This document shows positions 56,601-64,000 of a stretch of 64,000 bases of DNA, piece after piece. Both the position numbers and the translations under genes were made by a program. The stretch covers positions 1 to 64,000 of the forward strand of contig NZ_JAFEWE010000019.1 of the NCBI RefSeq assembly GCF_017355785.1, written 5' to 3'. Position 1 is the stretch's first letter, and each line of letters opens with the position of its first letter. Source of the stretch: Desertivirga arenae. GTDB taxonomy: Bacteria > Bacteroidota > Bacteroidia > Sphingobacteriales > Sphingobacteriaceae. The notes below the pieces were generated by a model. That model was not told where the DNA came from, made no database searches, and saw only the letters and a list, made by a program, of their open reading frames with translations.

Positions 56601-57894
56601 CAGTGGAAGAGTAATCATGACTAACAACATCCCTTACGGTTCGTATCTGTATGTTAAAGAAGGTGATAAAGTAACTAAAGGTGACAGAATTTGTAGCTGG
56701 GATCCGTATAATGCGGTTATTATTTCAGAGTTCTCTGGTAAAATTGAATTTGAAGCTGTTATCGAAGGTGTTACCTTCCGTGAGGAATCAGATGAACAAA
56801 CAGGGCACAGAGAAAAAGTTATTATCGATACCCGCGATAAAACTAAGAACCCGGTTATTAAGATTGTCGATAGCACTGGTGGGGCAGTAAAAGGTTACAA
56901 TATTCCAGTAGGTGCTCACATTGCAGTTGATGAAGGCACTAAAGTTAAAATGGGTGAGGTTATTGCTAAGATCCCTCGTTCCACAGGCAAAACTCGTGAC
57001 ATTACGGGTGGTCTTCCTCGTGTAACCGAGTTGTTCGAGGCTCGTAACCCTTCAAATCCAGCTGTAGTAACAGAAATTGACGGTGTAGTTACCTTGGGAG
57101 GTGTTAAACGTGGTAATCGTGAAATATCTATCGAATCAAGAGATGGACAAATTAAGAAATACCTTGTTCCACTTTCTAAGCACATCCTTGTACAGGATAA
57201 TGACTTTGTGAAAGCTGGTATGCCACTTTCTGACGGATCTATTTCTCCTGCAGACATCCTTGCAATTAAAGGTCCTGCTGCAGTTCAGGAGTATCTGGTA
57301 AATGGTATTCAAGAAGTTTACCGTCTACAAGGCGTAAAGATCAACGACAAGCATTTTGAGGTCATTGTTCACCAGATGATGCAAAAAGTTAGAATTGAAG
57401 ATCCGGGAGATACACGTTTCTTAGAGAACGATGCTGTAGATCGTTGGGATTTCATGCTTGAAAATGATGACATCTTCGATAAGAAAGTTGTTACAGAACC
57501 AGGTGATTCTCCAAACTTAAAGCCAGGTCAGATAATTTCTGTACGTAAGCTTAGAGATGAAAATTCTATGCTTAAACGTAAGGATATGAAACTTGTAGAA
57601 GCACGTGACGCAATCGCTGCAACTTCAAGCCCACTATTGCAAGGTATTACGCGTGCATCACTAGGTACCAAATCATTCATATCAGCTGCTTCCTTCCAGG
57701 AAACAACTAAAGTGCTTAACGAAGCAGCTATCAGTGGTAAACGTGATAATCTTCTAGGATTGAAAGAAAACGTAATTGTTGGTCACTTGATTCCTTCAGG
57801 TACTGGTTTACGAAGCTATGATCGTATCATTGTTGGTTCTCAGGAAGAGTACGATAAACTTATGGCTTCAAAGTACGAAGAAGCTGAGGCTTAG
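53608..57894 (+). CDS. rpoC: RNA polymerase beta' subunit
   Basis: A 1428-residue beta' subunit. The N-terminal zinc ribbon ([20 protein letters not shown], about 66-86), the catalytic [12 protein letters not shown] motif (about 472-483, three Asp for Mg2+), the bridge helix/trigger loop region and the second zinc site ([13 protein letters not shown]) are present. The C-terminal end KYEEAEA is normal. With rpoB it forms the polymerase core. A hairpin and a strong terminator follow. Confidence 0.98.
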   Translation: MSYKKDNKIKSNFTSITISLASPESILERSSGEVLKPETINYRTYKPERDGLFCERIFGPVKDYECHCGKYKRIRYKGIVCDRCGVEVTEKKVRRERMGHINLVVPVAHIWYFRSLPNKIGYLLGLPTKKLDLIIYYERYVVIQAGIKETDGIAKMDFLTEEEYLDILDTLPKENQYLDDKDPQKFIAKMGAEALEELLKRIDLDQLSYDLRHQAANETSQQRKNEALKRLQVVEAFRGARENIENQPEWMIVKIVPVIPPELRPLVPLEGGRFATSDLNDLYRRVIIRNNRLKRLIEIKAPEVILRNEKRMLQEAVDSLFDNSRKVNAVKTEGNRALKSLSDILKGKQGRFRQNLLGKRVDYSARSVIVVGPNLKLHECGLPKDMAAELFKPFIIRKMIERGVVKTVKSAKKIVDRKDPLVWDILENVLKGHPVLLNRAPTLHRLGIQSFQPKLVEGKAIQLHPLVCTAFNADFDGDQMAVHVPLGNAAILEAQVLMLASHNILNPANGTPITVPSQDMVLGLYYITKGRKTDDKRVMKGEGQTFYSAEEVIIAYNEKKIDLHAFIKVKGKIKEKDGSIVTKLIDTTVGRVLFNQHVPEEVGYINELLTKKSLRDIIGEVVKMTGMARAAQFLDDIKELGFQMAFRGGLSFNLQDLNIPEAKVKLIEQASQEVEEVMNNYNMGFITNNERYNQIIDIWTRINNRLTANVMEILSTDNQGFNSVYMMLDSGARGSKEQIRQLCGMRGLMAKPQKSGSGGEIIENPILSNFKEGLSVLEYFISTHGARKGLADTALKTADAGYLTRRLHDVAQDMIVGETDCGTLRGIFTTALKDNEDIVEPLYDRILGRTSLHDVYDPISNELLVSAGQDIDEDIAHAVENSALEGIEIRSVLTCESKRGVCALCYGRNLATGKRVQAGEAVGVIAAQSIGEPGTQLTLRTFHVGGTASNIAAESQINAKFDGVIEFENIRTVPYTTEEGPVEVVLGRSGEFRIVEPNSGRVIMTNNIPYGSYLYVKEGDKVTKGDRICSWDPYNAVIISEFSGKIEFEAVIEGVTFREESDEQTGHREKVIIDTRDKTKNPVIKIVDSTGGAVKGYNIPVGAHIAVDEGTKVKMGEVIAKIPRSTGKTRDITGGLPRVTELFEARNPSNPAVVTEIDGVVTLGGVKRGNREISIESRDGQIKKYLVPLSKHILVQDNDFVKAGMPLSDGSISPADILAIKGPAAVQEYLVNGIQEVYRLQGVKINDKHFEVIVHQMMQKVRIEDPGDTRFLENDAVDRWDFMLENDDIFDKKVVTEPGDSPNLKPGQIISVRKLRDENSMLKRKDMKLVEARDAIAATSSPLLQGITRASLGTKSFISAASFQETTKVLNEAAISGKRDNLLGLKENVIVGHLIPSGTGLRSYDRIIVGSQEEYDKLMASKYEEAEA

Positions 57895-57902
57895 TTAACT
57901 TT

Positions 57903-57967
57903 AAGGTCTTAAATCTAGACCTTCTTAAATAGAATAAAGTCCCTTCATTTATGGAGGGACTTTTTTA
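57903..57967 (+). terminator. rpoBC terminator with a preceding hairpin
   Basis: First a 7-bp hairpin (AAGGTCT/AGACCTT, 57903-57923), then AAAGTCCCT/AGGGACTTT (57936-57963) followed by TTTT. The second has the shape of a Rho-independent terminator and overlaps the longest possible start of the DUF3467 gene. Confidence 0.85.
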
Positions 57968-57977
57968 TTTTTACAAT

Positions 57978-58286
57978 ATGGAAGAGAATAATAACGACAA
58001 TCAGTTAAATATAGAATTATCGGAAGAGGTAGCTGAAGGAACCTATGCTAATCTTGCCATTATTACACATTCAAACTCGGAGTTTGTATTGGATTTTATT
58101 CGTGTGATGCCTGGGGTACCGAAGGCGAAAGTGAAATCGAGAATTGTTCTTACACCTGAGCACGCAAAGCGTTTGCTGCATGCCCTGGAGGATAACATTG
58201 CCAAGTTTGAGTCTGTAAATGGACGAGTGAGAATTCAGGAGGAAGGATTACCATTAAACTTTGGAGGTCCGACAGCTCAGGCTTAA
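57978..58286 (+). CDS. DUF3467 family protein
   Basis: A 102-residue protein (MEENNNDNQLNIELSEEVAE, then GTYANLAIITHSNSEFVLDF), typical of the DUF3467 family, which follows rpoC in many Bacteroidota. A longer ATG at 57951 would begin inside the terminator, so the ATG at 57978 is preferred. It may bind nucleic acid or ribosome components; the role is unknown. It would then be transcribed by read-through or from a promoter inside the terminator region. Confidence 0.88.
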   Translation: MEENNNDNQLNIELSEEVAEGTYANLAIITHSNSEFVLDFIRVMPGVPKAKVKSRIVLTPEHAKRLLHALEDNIAKFESVNGRVRIQEEGLPLNFGGPTAQA

Positions 58287-58312
58287 CGTTTTATGCATAA
58301 GAAAGGGCAGAA

Positions 58313-59227
58313 TTAAAGGTCTTCTGCCTTTTCAGTTATATGGTTAATTATCAGATCCAGTTCAGACGGCTCGAACCAATTAAAACCTTTATCTTTTTTA
58401 AACCATGTAAGTTGCCTTTTGGCAAATCTTCGTGTGTTTTGTTTGATTTGTTCTACTGCTTCCATCTGTGTTATTTTCCCGTCTAGATAATCGAAAACTT
58501 CAGAATAGCCTACAGTATTAAGTGCGTTTAGATTACGATAAGAGTTAAGCTGCTTCACTTCTTCAACGAGGCCTGCCGTAAACATCATTTCTACACGATG
58601 ATTAATTCTGTTATAAAGCTTATCTCTATCCATATTAAGCCCAATTTTTATGATATTAAAATCTCTGTTTCTCCGTGTTCCTGTCCTAAAGGACGAAAAG
58701 GGTAAACCTGTACTTAAGCAAACTTCTAATCCTCTAATTATTCTTTGGGGATTGGAAAGGTCAACTTCGGAGTAGTATAGGGGATCGAGCTGCTGAAGTT
58801 TTTTTTGAATTACTTCAATTCCATGCTCTGCAAATATCCTGTTTAGATCTTCTCTTATAGAAAGTGTCGCTTTAGGAACTTGGTCAAAACCGTCTGTAAT
58901 GGCTTTAACAAATAGCCCCGAACCACCAGCAAGAATTAGTAAATTGTGCTTTTCGAACAGTGTTTTAATTAATTCAAGTCCCTGCTTCTCAAAATCGCCC
59001 ACTGTAAAATTATCAGTTATGTGATGAGAGTTTATAAAATGATGAGGCGCAGCCCTTAGTTCTTCAAATGATGGTTTAGCCGTGCCAATAGACATTTCTT
59101 TATAGAACTGGCGAGAATCGGCGGAGATAATTTCTGTTGAAAAGTGCTGTGCTATTTTTATTGCCAGTTCTGTCTTACCTATCGCTGTCGGCCCTGCTAT
59201 TACTATTAATGTTTTCTTTAAGCTCAT
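58313..59227 (-). CDS. miaA: tRNA dimethylallyltransferase MiaA
   Basis: A 304-residue MiaA with the P-loop GPTAIGKT (about 12-19), the ISADSRQFY segment, the YSEVDLSNPQRIIRGLE segment and NTRRFAKRQLTWFK. It adds dimethylallyl to A37 of UNN-decoding tRNAs using DMAPP. It is the last gene of the minus-strand set dapD, GT4, tsaC, cca and pRiA4b-like, and convergent with DUF3467. Confidence 0.97.
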   Translation of the reverse strand: MSLKKTLIVIAGPTAIGKTELAIKIAQHFSTEIISADSRQFYKEMSIGTAKPSFEELRAAPHHFINSHHITDNFTVGDFEKQGLELIKTLFEKHNLLILAGGSGLFVKAITDGFDQVPKATLSIREDLNRIFAEHGIEVIQKKLQQLDPLYYSEVDLSNPQRIIRGLEVCLSTGLPFSSFRTGTRRNRDFNIIKIGLNMDRDKLYNRINHRVEMMFTAGLVEEVKQLNSYRNLNALNTVGYSEVFDYLDGKITQMEAVEQIKQNTRRFAKRQLTWFKKDKGFNWFEPSELDLIINHITEKAEDL

Positions 59228-59307
59228 GGCATAAATAGAAATAGTTCGTAGCTTGTTATAAATTAACTAACTACGAACTATTTGTCTTCTAAAACTCTAA
59301 TCAGGAT

Positions 59308-59967
59308 CTAATAGTCGTCCTTATTGTTGTTTCCGTAATCGTCAGAATCGTAGTTCTCGTTGTCCGAGAACTCGTCCATAAATTCGTCTTTCTCCTCTTC
59401 ACCTTCACCTTCCTCTGTATGATGGCTCATACCAACTCCAAGATCTTCATCTTCTACTGCTAAATCATCTGTTTCCTCTGGTTCGAAGTCGTCGTCATTA
59501 AGTAAGAAGTCAAGATCATCAGGCTCTTCTCCGGTGCCAGCAGGAGCGATGGTTGGTACTATAGCTTTTGGAGCCTCTCCAACACTTTTTGAAAGTGAAG
59601 GATATTCTTTTCCTGGCTCAAGATCTAAAATTTTTACCAGCTCTACGTGAAAGTCGAAGGGGCGATCGAAATTATATGTATAATAGAACTTTTGGTGAGG
59701 ATCATCAATGAAGCGGTTCAGCTTAGTCCCCGTCATCTGAGTGATACCACGATCTAATTTTCTTTGAGTAGGTAAGTAAGCTATTTCATCCCCTTTGATC
59801 CATTGATCGTTACTCACGTAGAACGACGAAGACTGTTCCGGATTGTATCCCGTACTTTTATGTATGGCATGATGCAAATCTTCGAATGTTTGAGTGGATT
59901 TTATATCGATCTCTCTTATTATATCATCGTAATCTTCGAATGAAACCCTAAATCTGTAAATCGCCAT
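59308..59967 (-). CDS. plasmid pRiA4b ORF-3-like protein with acidic tail
   Basis: A 219-residue protein. The N-terminal half (about 1-130) resembles the pRiA4b ORF3-like domain: MAIYRFRVSFEDYDDIIREI, TFEDLHHAIHKSTGY and KFYYTYNFDRPFDFHVELVK. Residues about 145-219 form an extremely acidic low-complexity tail (DDLDFLLNDDDFEPEE, EEGEGEEEKDEF, DNENYDSDDYGNNNKDDY). The domain is known from plasmid and IS passenger proteins, but neighbours here are housekeeping genes, so the gene looks chromosomal. No function known. The tail could bind basic proteins or metal. Confidence 0.75.
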   Translation of the reverse strand: MAIYRFRVSFEDYDDIIREIDIKSTQTFEDLHHAIHKSTGYNPEQSSSFYVSNDQWIKGDEIAYLPTQRKLDRGITQMTGTKLNRFIDDPHQKFYYTYNFDRPFDFHVELVKILDLEPGKEYPSLSKSVGEAPKAIVPTIAPAGTGEEPDDLDFLLNDDDFEPEETDDLAVEDEDLGVGMSHHTEEGEGEEEKDEFMDEFSDNENYDSDDYGNNNKDDY

Positions 59968-60043
59968 GTCTGTATTATTTTATGCGAAATAATAAAATTG
60001 GAGTAACATTTAACGCCATTTTTATTACAAAGTTTTAAAATTG

Positions 60044-61456
60044 TTAATTCTGATCTGTTAAAGGAGCAAGTCCTAATTCTTTAGCCTTTTCGAGCATAAA
60101 GTGAAATGCTTCATCTCTGGAGTTTTTAATTTCCCCCTCAAGAATAGCCTCCCGTATCTGATTCTTTATTATACCAACTTCCTTGCCAGCAGGTATCCCA
60201 AATGTTTCCATTATATCATTTCCGGTAACAGGTGGCTGCCAGTTTCGAATCTGATCACGTTCTTCCACGTCCTTCAATTTTTGTTTTACTAATTCGAAGT
60301 TTTGGCGATATTTCTTTTTCTTGAAATCGTTCTTGGTGGTAACGTCGGCATGGCATAACATCATCAAGCTGTCGATATCTTCTCCTGCATCAAAAAGCAA
60401 TCTTCTTACTGCTGAATCTGTGACTACATCTTGAGCTAATACAATCGGTCTTAAATGTAGCTGAACAAGTTTTTGGACAAACTTCATTTTTTCATTCAAA
60501 GGAAGCTTCAGTTGAGTGAAGATCTTAGGAACCATCCTGGCTCCTTTATCCTCATGACCATGGAAGGTCCAACCGTGGATTTCATCGAAACGTTTGGTTG
60601 CTGGTTTTGCAATGTCGTGTAAGATTGCTGCCCACCTTAGCCATAAGTCATTGCTTAGTTCAGCTACGTTATCTAATACCTCAAGGGTATGATAGAAATT
60701 ATCTTTGTGTCCTTTTCCGTTTTTATAATCCACGCCATATAGGGCTACCATTTGAGGAAATATAAGATGCAGCAATCCCGTGTCAAACATAAGCCGAAAA
60801 CCAGTAGAAGGTTTTTTGGAAAGAACTACTTTATTGATTTCATCAATAATCCTTTCTATCGACACTATTTTGATTCTTTCTCTGTTTTGATTTATGGCAT
60901 TTAGAGCTTCATCATTAATAGTAAAGTCTAGTTGAGTTGCAAAGCGAATAGCTCTCATCATCCTAAGGGGATCATCAGAAAAAGTCTCTGCGGGATTTTG
61001 AGGTGTGCGGAGTATTCTGGAATTAAGATCGTCCAAGCCGCCAAAAGGATCCAGTAATTCACCGAAAGTAGCTCCATTAAGCGATATTGCCATGGCATTT
61101 ATGGTAAAGTCTCTGCGCTTCTGATCGTCAGACAAGGTCCCGTCTTCTACAACTGGCTTACGAGAGTGTGCTCTGTAAGACTCTTTTCTGGCACCCACAA
61201 ATTCAACCTCAAGTTCATTGAACCTCAACATTGCAGTACCGAAATTCTTAAAGACATTTAATTGTACTTTAAGCGCATCTGCTACTTTTTCGGCAAAAGC
61301 TATCCCATTGCCAACAACTAAAATATCTATGTCTTTTGAGGGACGACTTAGAAAGATGTCTCTAACAAAACCTCCAATTACATATATTTCAGCCCCCTCG
61401 TTATCTGCAAGGACTGAAAGCTTTTTGAAAATAGGAAGTTTGAGGTGCTGTTTCAT
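60044..61456 (-). CDS. cca: CCA tRNA nucleotidyltransferase with HD domain
   Basis: A 470-residue class II nucleotidyltransferase. The N-terminal motif VIGGFVRDIFLSRPSKDIDI supplies the DxD catalytic aspartates. The RRDFTINAMA motif follows, then the neck/body region (RIKIVSIERIIDE). A C-terminal HD domain (FYHTLEVL with ILHDIAKPATKRF) is fused, as in the HD-containing branch. It adds or repairs the CCA end of tRNAs; the tRNAs in this window lack encoded CCA and need it. It might also degrade cyclic phosphates by the HD domain. Confidence 0.93.
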   Translation of the reverse strand: MKQHLKLPIFKKLSVLADNEGAEIYVIGGFVRDIFLSRPSKDIDILVVGNGIAFAEKVADALKVQLNVFKNFGTAMLRFNELEVEFVGARKESYRAHSRKPVVEDGTLSDDQKRRDFTINAMAISLNGATFGELLDPFGGLDDLNSRILRTPQNPAETFSDDPLRMMRAIRFATQLDFTINDEALNAINQNRERIKIVSIERIIDEINKVVLSKKPSTGFRLMFDTGLLHLIFPQMVALYGVDYKNGKGHKDNFYHTLEVLDNVAELSNDLWLRWAAILHDIAKPATKRFDEIHGWTFHGHEDKGARMVPKIFTQLKLPLNEKMKFVQKLVQLHLRPIVLAQDVVTDSAVRRLLFDAGEDIDSLMMLCHADVTTKNDFKKKKYRQNFELVKQKLKDVEERDQIRNWQPPVTGNDIMETFGIPAGKEVGIIKNQIREAILEGEIKNSRDEAFHFMLEKAKELGLAPLTDQN

Positions 61457-61523
61457 AAAAAGGAAATCTCCTTCCTTACTGAGGAGAGGATGATTTTTGA
61501 CAAAAATAACTTAATTGTTTGGA

Positions 61524-62090
61524 TTACCTGCGAATAAAGGCAAATCGGCCGTCTGGCTCAAGTTTCATTATTGTAGAGACTTTTTTTTCATCCAGGTCAT
61601 CTTGCCCAAAGCTGGCTATTAAATCCACCCCATCTTTAACTGCCTCTGAAACTTCGCTAAAGTTTCTTGGGCTCGGCTGCCCAGAAATATTGGCAGAGGT
61701 GGATACTATTGGTTTGCGAAATCTTTGGATCAACTGTTGACAGAATTGATGCTTCACAATACGAATACCAATACTTCCATCTTCATGAATAACATTTTTT
61801 GCAAGATTTTTAGCACCGGAATAGATAATAGTTAAGGGGTTTTCAGCATACTCTATTAAATCATAAGCAATTTCTGGAACGTTAGAAACATAGCTCTCAA
61901 GCTTGTTTTCTGAGTCAAGTAATACTATCAAACTTTTACCCGCATCACGCCCTTTAAGCTTAAATATTCGTTCAACTGCTGCTTCGTTAGTTGCGTCGCA
62001 ACCTACTGCCCAAATAGTGTCAGTTGGATATAGAATTACACCTCCCGAATTAAGAATCTCTAAAGCTTTGTTTATGTCGTCTTTAAGCAT
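61524..62090 (-). CDS. L-threonylcarbamoyladenylate synthase (TsaC/Sua5 family)
   Basis: A 188-residue short-form YrdC domain: PTDTIWAVGCD, GRDAGKSLIVLL, GSIGIRIVKHQF and the STSANISGQPSP segment. It makes threonylcarbamoyl-AMP from threonine, bicarbonate and ATP for the t6A modification finished by TsaD (2.2-3.3 kb in this window). It lacks the C-terminal Sua5 domain. Its start overlaps the end of the glycosyltransferase gene by 8 bp. Confidence 0.94.
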   Translation of the reverse strand: MLKDDINKALEILNSGGVILYPTDTIWAVGCDATNEAAVERIFKLKGRDAGKSLIVLLDSENKLESYVSNVPEIAYDLIEYAENPLTIIYSGAKNLAKNVIHEDGSIGIRIVKHQFCQQLIQRFRKPIVSTSANISGQPSPRNFSEVSEAVKDGVDLIASFGQDDLDEKKVSTIMKLEPDGRFAFIRR

Positions 62091-63201
62091 TGTTAAGCGC
62101 TTTATAGTATGTTTGAATCAAATTTTTTGAAAGCGTATTTTCAGTGAATTTTTGAACATATCGATGGCCTTCGGTCACTATAGAAGCTCTTTTTTCGGGG
62201 TTATTTATAATGTTATTAATCTGCCACGCAAGTTGAATTTCATCCTGGGGATGGACATACCTGGATGCAGGTCCTCCTGCTTCTTCCAAGCAAGACCCCG
62301 TAGCTGCTATAACCGGAACTCCTGAATACAGTGCTTCTATTACAGGGATTCCAAACCCTTCAAATTCAGAAGGATATACAAAAATTTCAGCTGATTGATA
62401 AATTACTGGCAGATCATTTATGGGAACATTTTTAAGAAAGATCACACGTTCATGCATTTGATGAGCCGCTATGTATTCTTTAACTTCCCTTGCATAGTCA
62501 GTTTCCCTGCCAATAACAACCAGCTTGATATTTTTTTGCACGGCATTATTAAGAGCTTTTACAATAAGCAGCAAGTTCTTTCTCTCTTCGATTGTGCCAA
62601 CATTCAGAATGAATTTCTCGGGCAATTTATACTCCTTACGAATTTTCTGTTTCTCTTGCTCTGTGGCCTGATTCTGAAACAAATGATTACAGCCTTGATA
62701 AACGACGTCAATCTTATCTTCCTGGATACGGAAAAAGGATACAATGTCTTCTTTGGTTTGCTTACTTACTGCGATTATCCTGGATGCATTCTTACATGCA
62801 TATTCAAATTTGTACTTGTATATCTGTCTGTCGATATAAGGATAGTAATCAGGAAAGCGGAGGAAAATCAGGTCGTGGATTGTCACAATAGAGGGAATGC
62901 CAGATTTAGCAATACCCATTGGTAGCTCATTACTCAATCCATGAAATAGATCAACTTTGTCTTTCTTGAGATCAGATACAATAAGCCCACTGCGCCATAA
63001 GGTTGAGTTTATTAGTTTGGATGGCTGACGGTATTTAATACAATTTGGAATACCCAGATTGTTTTTAGGCGACTTGGGAGTGTATAAGTAATATTGATTC
63101 TCTGGAAAATGATCAGCAAGAAGATTCAGAACGAAGCGACTGTAATTGCCAAGTCCGGTAAAGTTCTGAACAGCTCTTTTTCCATCAAATCCTATACGCA
63201 T
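62083..63201 (-). CDS. GT4-family glycosyltransferase
   Basis: A 372-residue GT-B fold glycosyltransferase. The C-terminal GT4 motif EGFGIPVIEALYSGVPVIAA holds the nucleotide-sugar-binding Glu residues (ExxxxxxxE). The N-terminal part (MRIGFDGKRAVQNFTGLGNY) resembles mannosyltransferases. It probably transfers a sugar in cell-surface polysaccharide or LPS synthesis at the cytoplasmic face. It overlaps tsaC by 8 bp, so the two genes are co-transcribed, although not linked by function. Confidence 0.9.
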   Translation of the reverse strand: MRIGFDGKRAVQNFTGLGNYSRFVLNLLADHFPENQYYLYTPKSPKNNLGIPNCIKYRQPSKLINSTLWRSGLIVSDLKKDKVDLFHGLSNELPMGIAKSGIPSIVTIHDLIFLRFPDYYPYIDRQIYKYKFEYACKNASRIIAVSKQTKEDIVSFFRIQEDKIDVVYQGCNHLFQNQATEQEKQKIRKEYKLPEKFILNVGTIEERKNLLLIVKALNNAVQKNIKLVVIGRETDYAREVKEYIAAHQMHERVIFLKNVPINDLPVIYQSAEIFVYPSEFEGFGIPVIEALYSGVPVIAATGSCLEEAGGPASRYVHPQDEIQLAWQINNIINNPEKRASIVTEGHRYVQKFTENTLSKNLIQTYYKALNNA

Positions 63202-63223
63202 GTTTTTAGGTTTACTAAGAGGC

Positions 63224-63273
63224 TAAAGGTAAAAGTAAAACATTGTCTAAGCAATTTTGCTTCACCTTTTACC
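63224..63273. terminator. inverted repeat between dapD and the glycosyltransferase gene
   Basis: AAGGTAAAAG and CTTTTACCTT form 10-bp arms around a long loop that itself contains AGCAATTTTGCT. A weak terminator or RNA structure between two minus-strand genes. Confidence 0.35.
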
Positions 63274-63300
63274 TTCTGCCTTTATACTTTTTCCCGATCG

Positions 63301-64000
63301 TTATACTGCAACGTTATGCTCCCGTAAAGCATCGTTAAGGGAAGTCTTCTTGTCAGTTGATTCTTTGCGCTGGCCAATAATAAGAGCACAAGGTACCTGA
63401 TACTCTCCTGCTGGGAATTTTTTAGTATAAGAACCCGGAATAACTACTGAACGGGCAGGCACTTCGCCTTTATATTCAATAGGTTCAGGACCAGTTACAT
63501 CAATAATTTTGGTAGAAGCAGTTAAACATACATTTGCACCAAGAACAGCTTCTTGTCCAACACGAACACCTTCTACAACAATTGCTCTTGAGCCGATAAA
63601 GCAGTTATCTTCGATAATAACAGGAGATGCTTGTACCGGCTCTAAAACACCACCAATTCCCACACCACCACTAAGGTGGACGTTTTTACCAATTTGTGCA
63701 CATGAACCAACAGTTGCCCAAGTGTCAACCATTGTACCTTCATCAACATAAGCACCAATGTTAACATAAGAAGGCATCATAATCACCCCTTTAGCCAGGT
63801 AGGCCCCATAACGGGCCGTAGCCTGAGGGACAACGCGAACACCTAATTCTTTATAGTTTGTTTTCAACTTCATTTTGTCGTGGAAAACAAATGGACCAAC
63901 TTCTATAACTTTCATCTGACGAATAGGGAAGTAAAGGATTACAGCTTTCTTTACCCAATCGTTCACATGCCAAACACCAGCAACAGGTTCAGCGGTACGA
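63301..64000 (-). CDS. dapD: 2,3,4,5-tetrahydropyridine-2,6-dicarboxylate N-succinyltransferase DapD (5' end outside the window)
   Basis: The first codons are outside the right edge. An internal GTG (63966) could pass for a start, but reading continues upstream as RTAEPVAGVWHVNDW, the normal DapD sequence, so the gene is cut by the window. The left-handed beta-helix (hexapeptide repeats) is clear: VNIGAYVDEGTMVDTWATVG, IGKNVHLSGGVGIGGVLEP and VIIEDNCFIGSRAIVVEG. It makes N-succinyl-2-amino-6-oxopimelate in the lysine/diaminopimelate pathway. About 233 of an expected 270 residues are visible. Confidence 0.96.
   Translation of the reverse strand, partial: RTAEPVAGVWHVNDWVKKAVILYFPIRQMKVIEVGPFVFHDKMKLKTNYKELGVRVVPQATARYGAYLAKGVIMMPSYVNIGAYVDEGTMVDTWATVGSCAQIGKNVHLSGGVGIGGVLEPVQASPVIIEDNCFIGSRAIVVEGVRVGQEAVLGANVCLTASTKIIDVTGPEPIEYKGEVPARSVVIPGSYTKKFPAGEYQVPCALIIGQRKESTDKKTSLNDALREHNVAV

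Noticed and set aside
59308-59967. pRiA4b-like gene as part of a plasmid insertion
   Set aside because: All neighbours are core genes and there are no repeats, transposases or composition shift.

Overview
This 64 kb window reads as chromosome of a member of the Bacteroidota, most likely a Sphingobacteriaceae (Pedobacter-like) bacterium. Three things point there. Several genes carry the Bacteroidota promoter pattern (TTTG, 17-21 bp, TAnnTTTG). Most genes lack a Shine-Dalgarno sequence. The gene set is typical of the group: RibBA fusion, TamB-like giant protein, LptF/G permease, START-like protein, DUF3467 after rpoC, Amt paired with a porin, and lipoproteins with LxSC lipoboxes. No phage, insertion sequence, CRISPR array or plasmid backbone is visible.

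Layout. 1-350: 3' end of an rRNA operon (23S end, 5S, terminator). 0.5-11 kb: carotenoid desaturase with a tiny membrane protein, tsaD, divergent tamB-like gene, ribBA, lptF/G, START-like protein, tRNA-Met. 11.4-15.2 kb: a four-gene minus-strand operon of uncharacterised sugar or polyol metabolism (oxidoreductase, two TIM-barrel isomerases, PhyH dioxygenase). 15.4-18 kb: membrane-anchored esterase and GH1 glucosidase. 18.4-25 kb: subtilase, a 1251-residue phosphoesterase / kinase-like / beta-barrel protein, and an SdiA-regulated-type lipoprotein. 25.1-27.1 kb: an HD-domain protein fused to a Pycsar-effector-type membrane domain, convergent with a cyclase-homology protein. 27.2-37.4 kb: dnaE, small outer membrane protein, thioredoxin, DUF58 protein, cupin, Mn-catalase, CorA, radical SAM protein. 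37.9-42.9 kb: ammonium transporter plus porin, short SSB, zinc-ribbon protein, acetyltransferase, ComEA-like protein. 43-58.3 kb: the translation and transcription block rpsU-xerC-hpf-tRNAs-tuf-tRNA-Trp-secE-nusG-rplKAJL-rpoBC-DUF3467. 58.3-64 kb: minus-strand housekeeping genes miaA, pRiA4b-ORF3-like, cca, tsaC, a GT4 glycosyltransferase and dapD cut by the window edge.

Two observations stand out. One is the HD-PycTM-like protein facing a class III cyclase-homology protein, which resembles a rearranged Pycsar-like signalling pair with an added hydrolase domain. The other is the large lipoprotein that seems to join a phosphoesterase, CotH/FAM20-like kinase motifs and an outer-membrane barrel. 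RNA-level features are also notable. Strong Shine-Dalgarno sequences precede rpsU and hpf but not their neighbours. Two tRNA transcripts share a leader motif whose hairpin arms covary. Perfect inverted repeats sit in spacers of the tRNA-tuf cluster. All functional statements rest on motif reading; no database search was possible.
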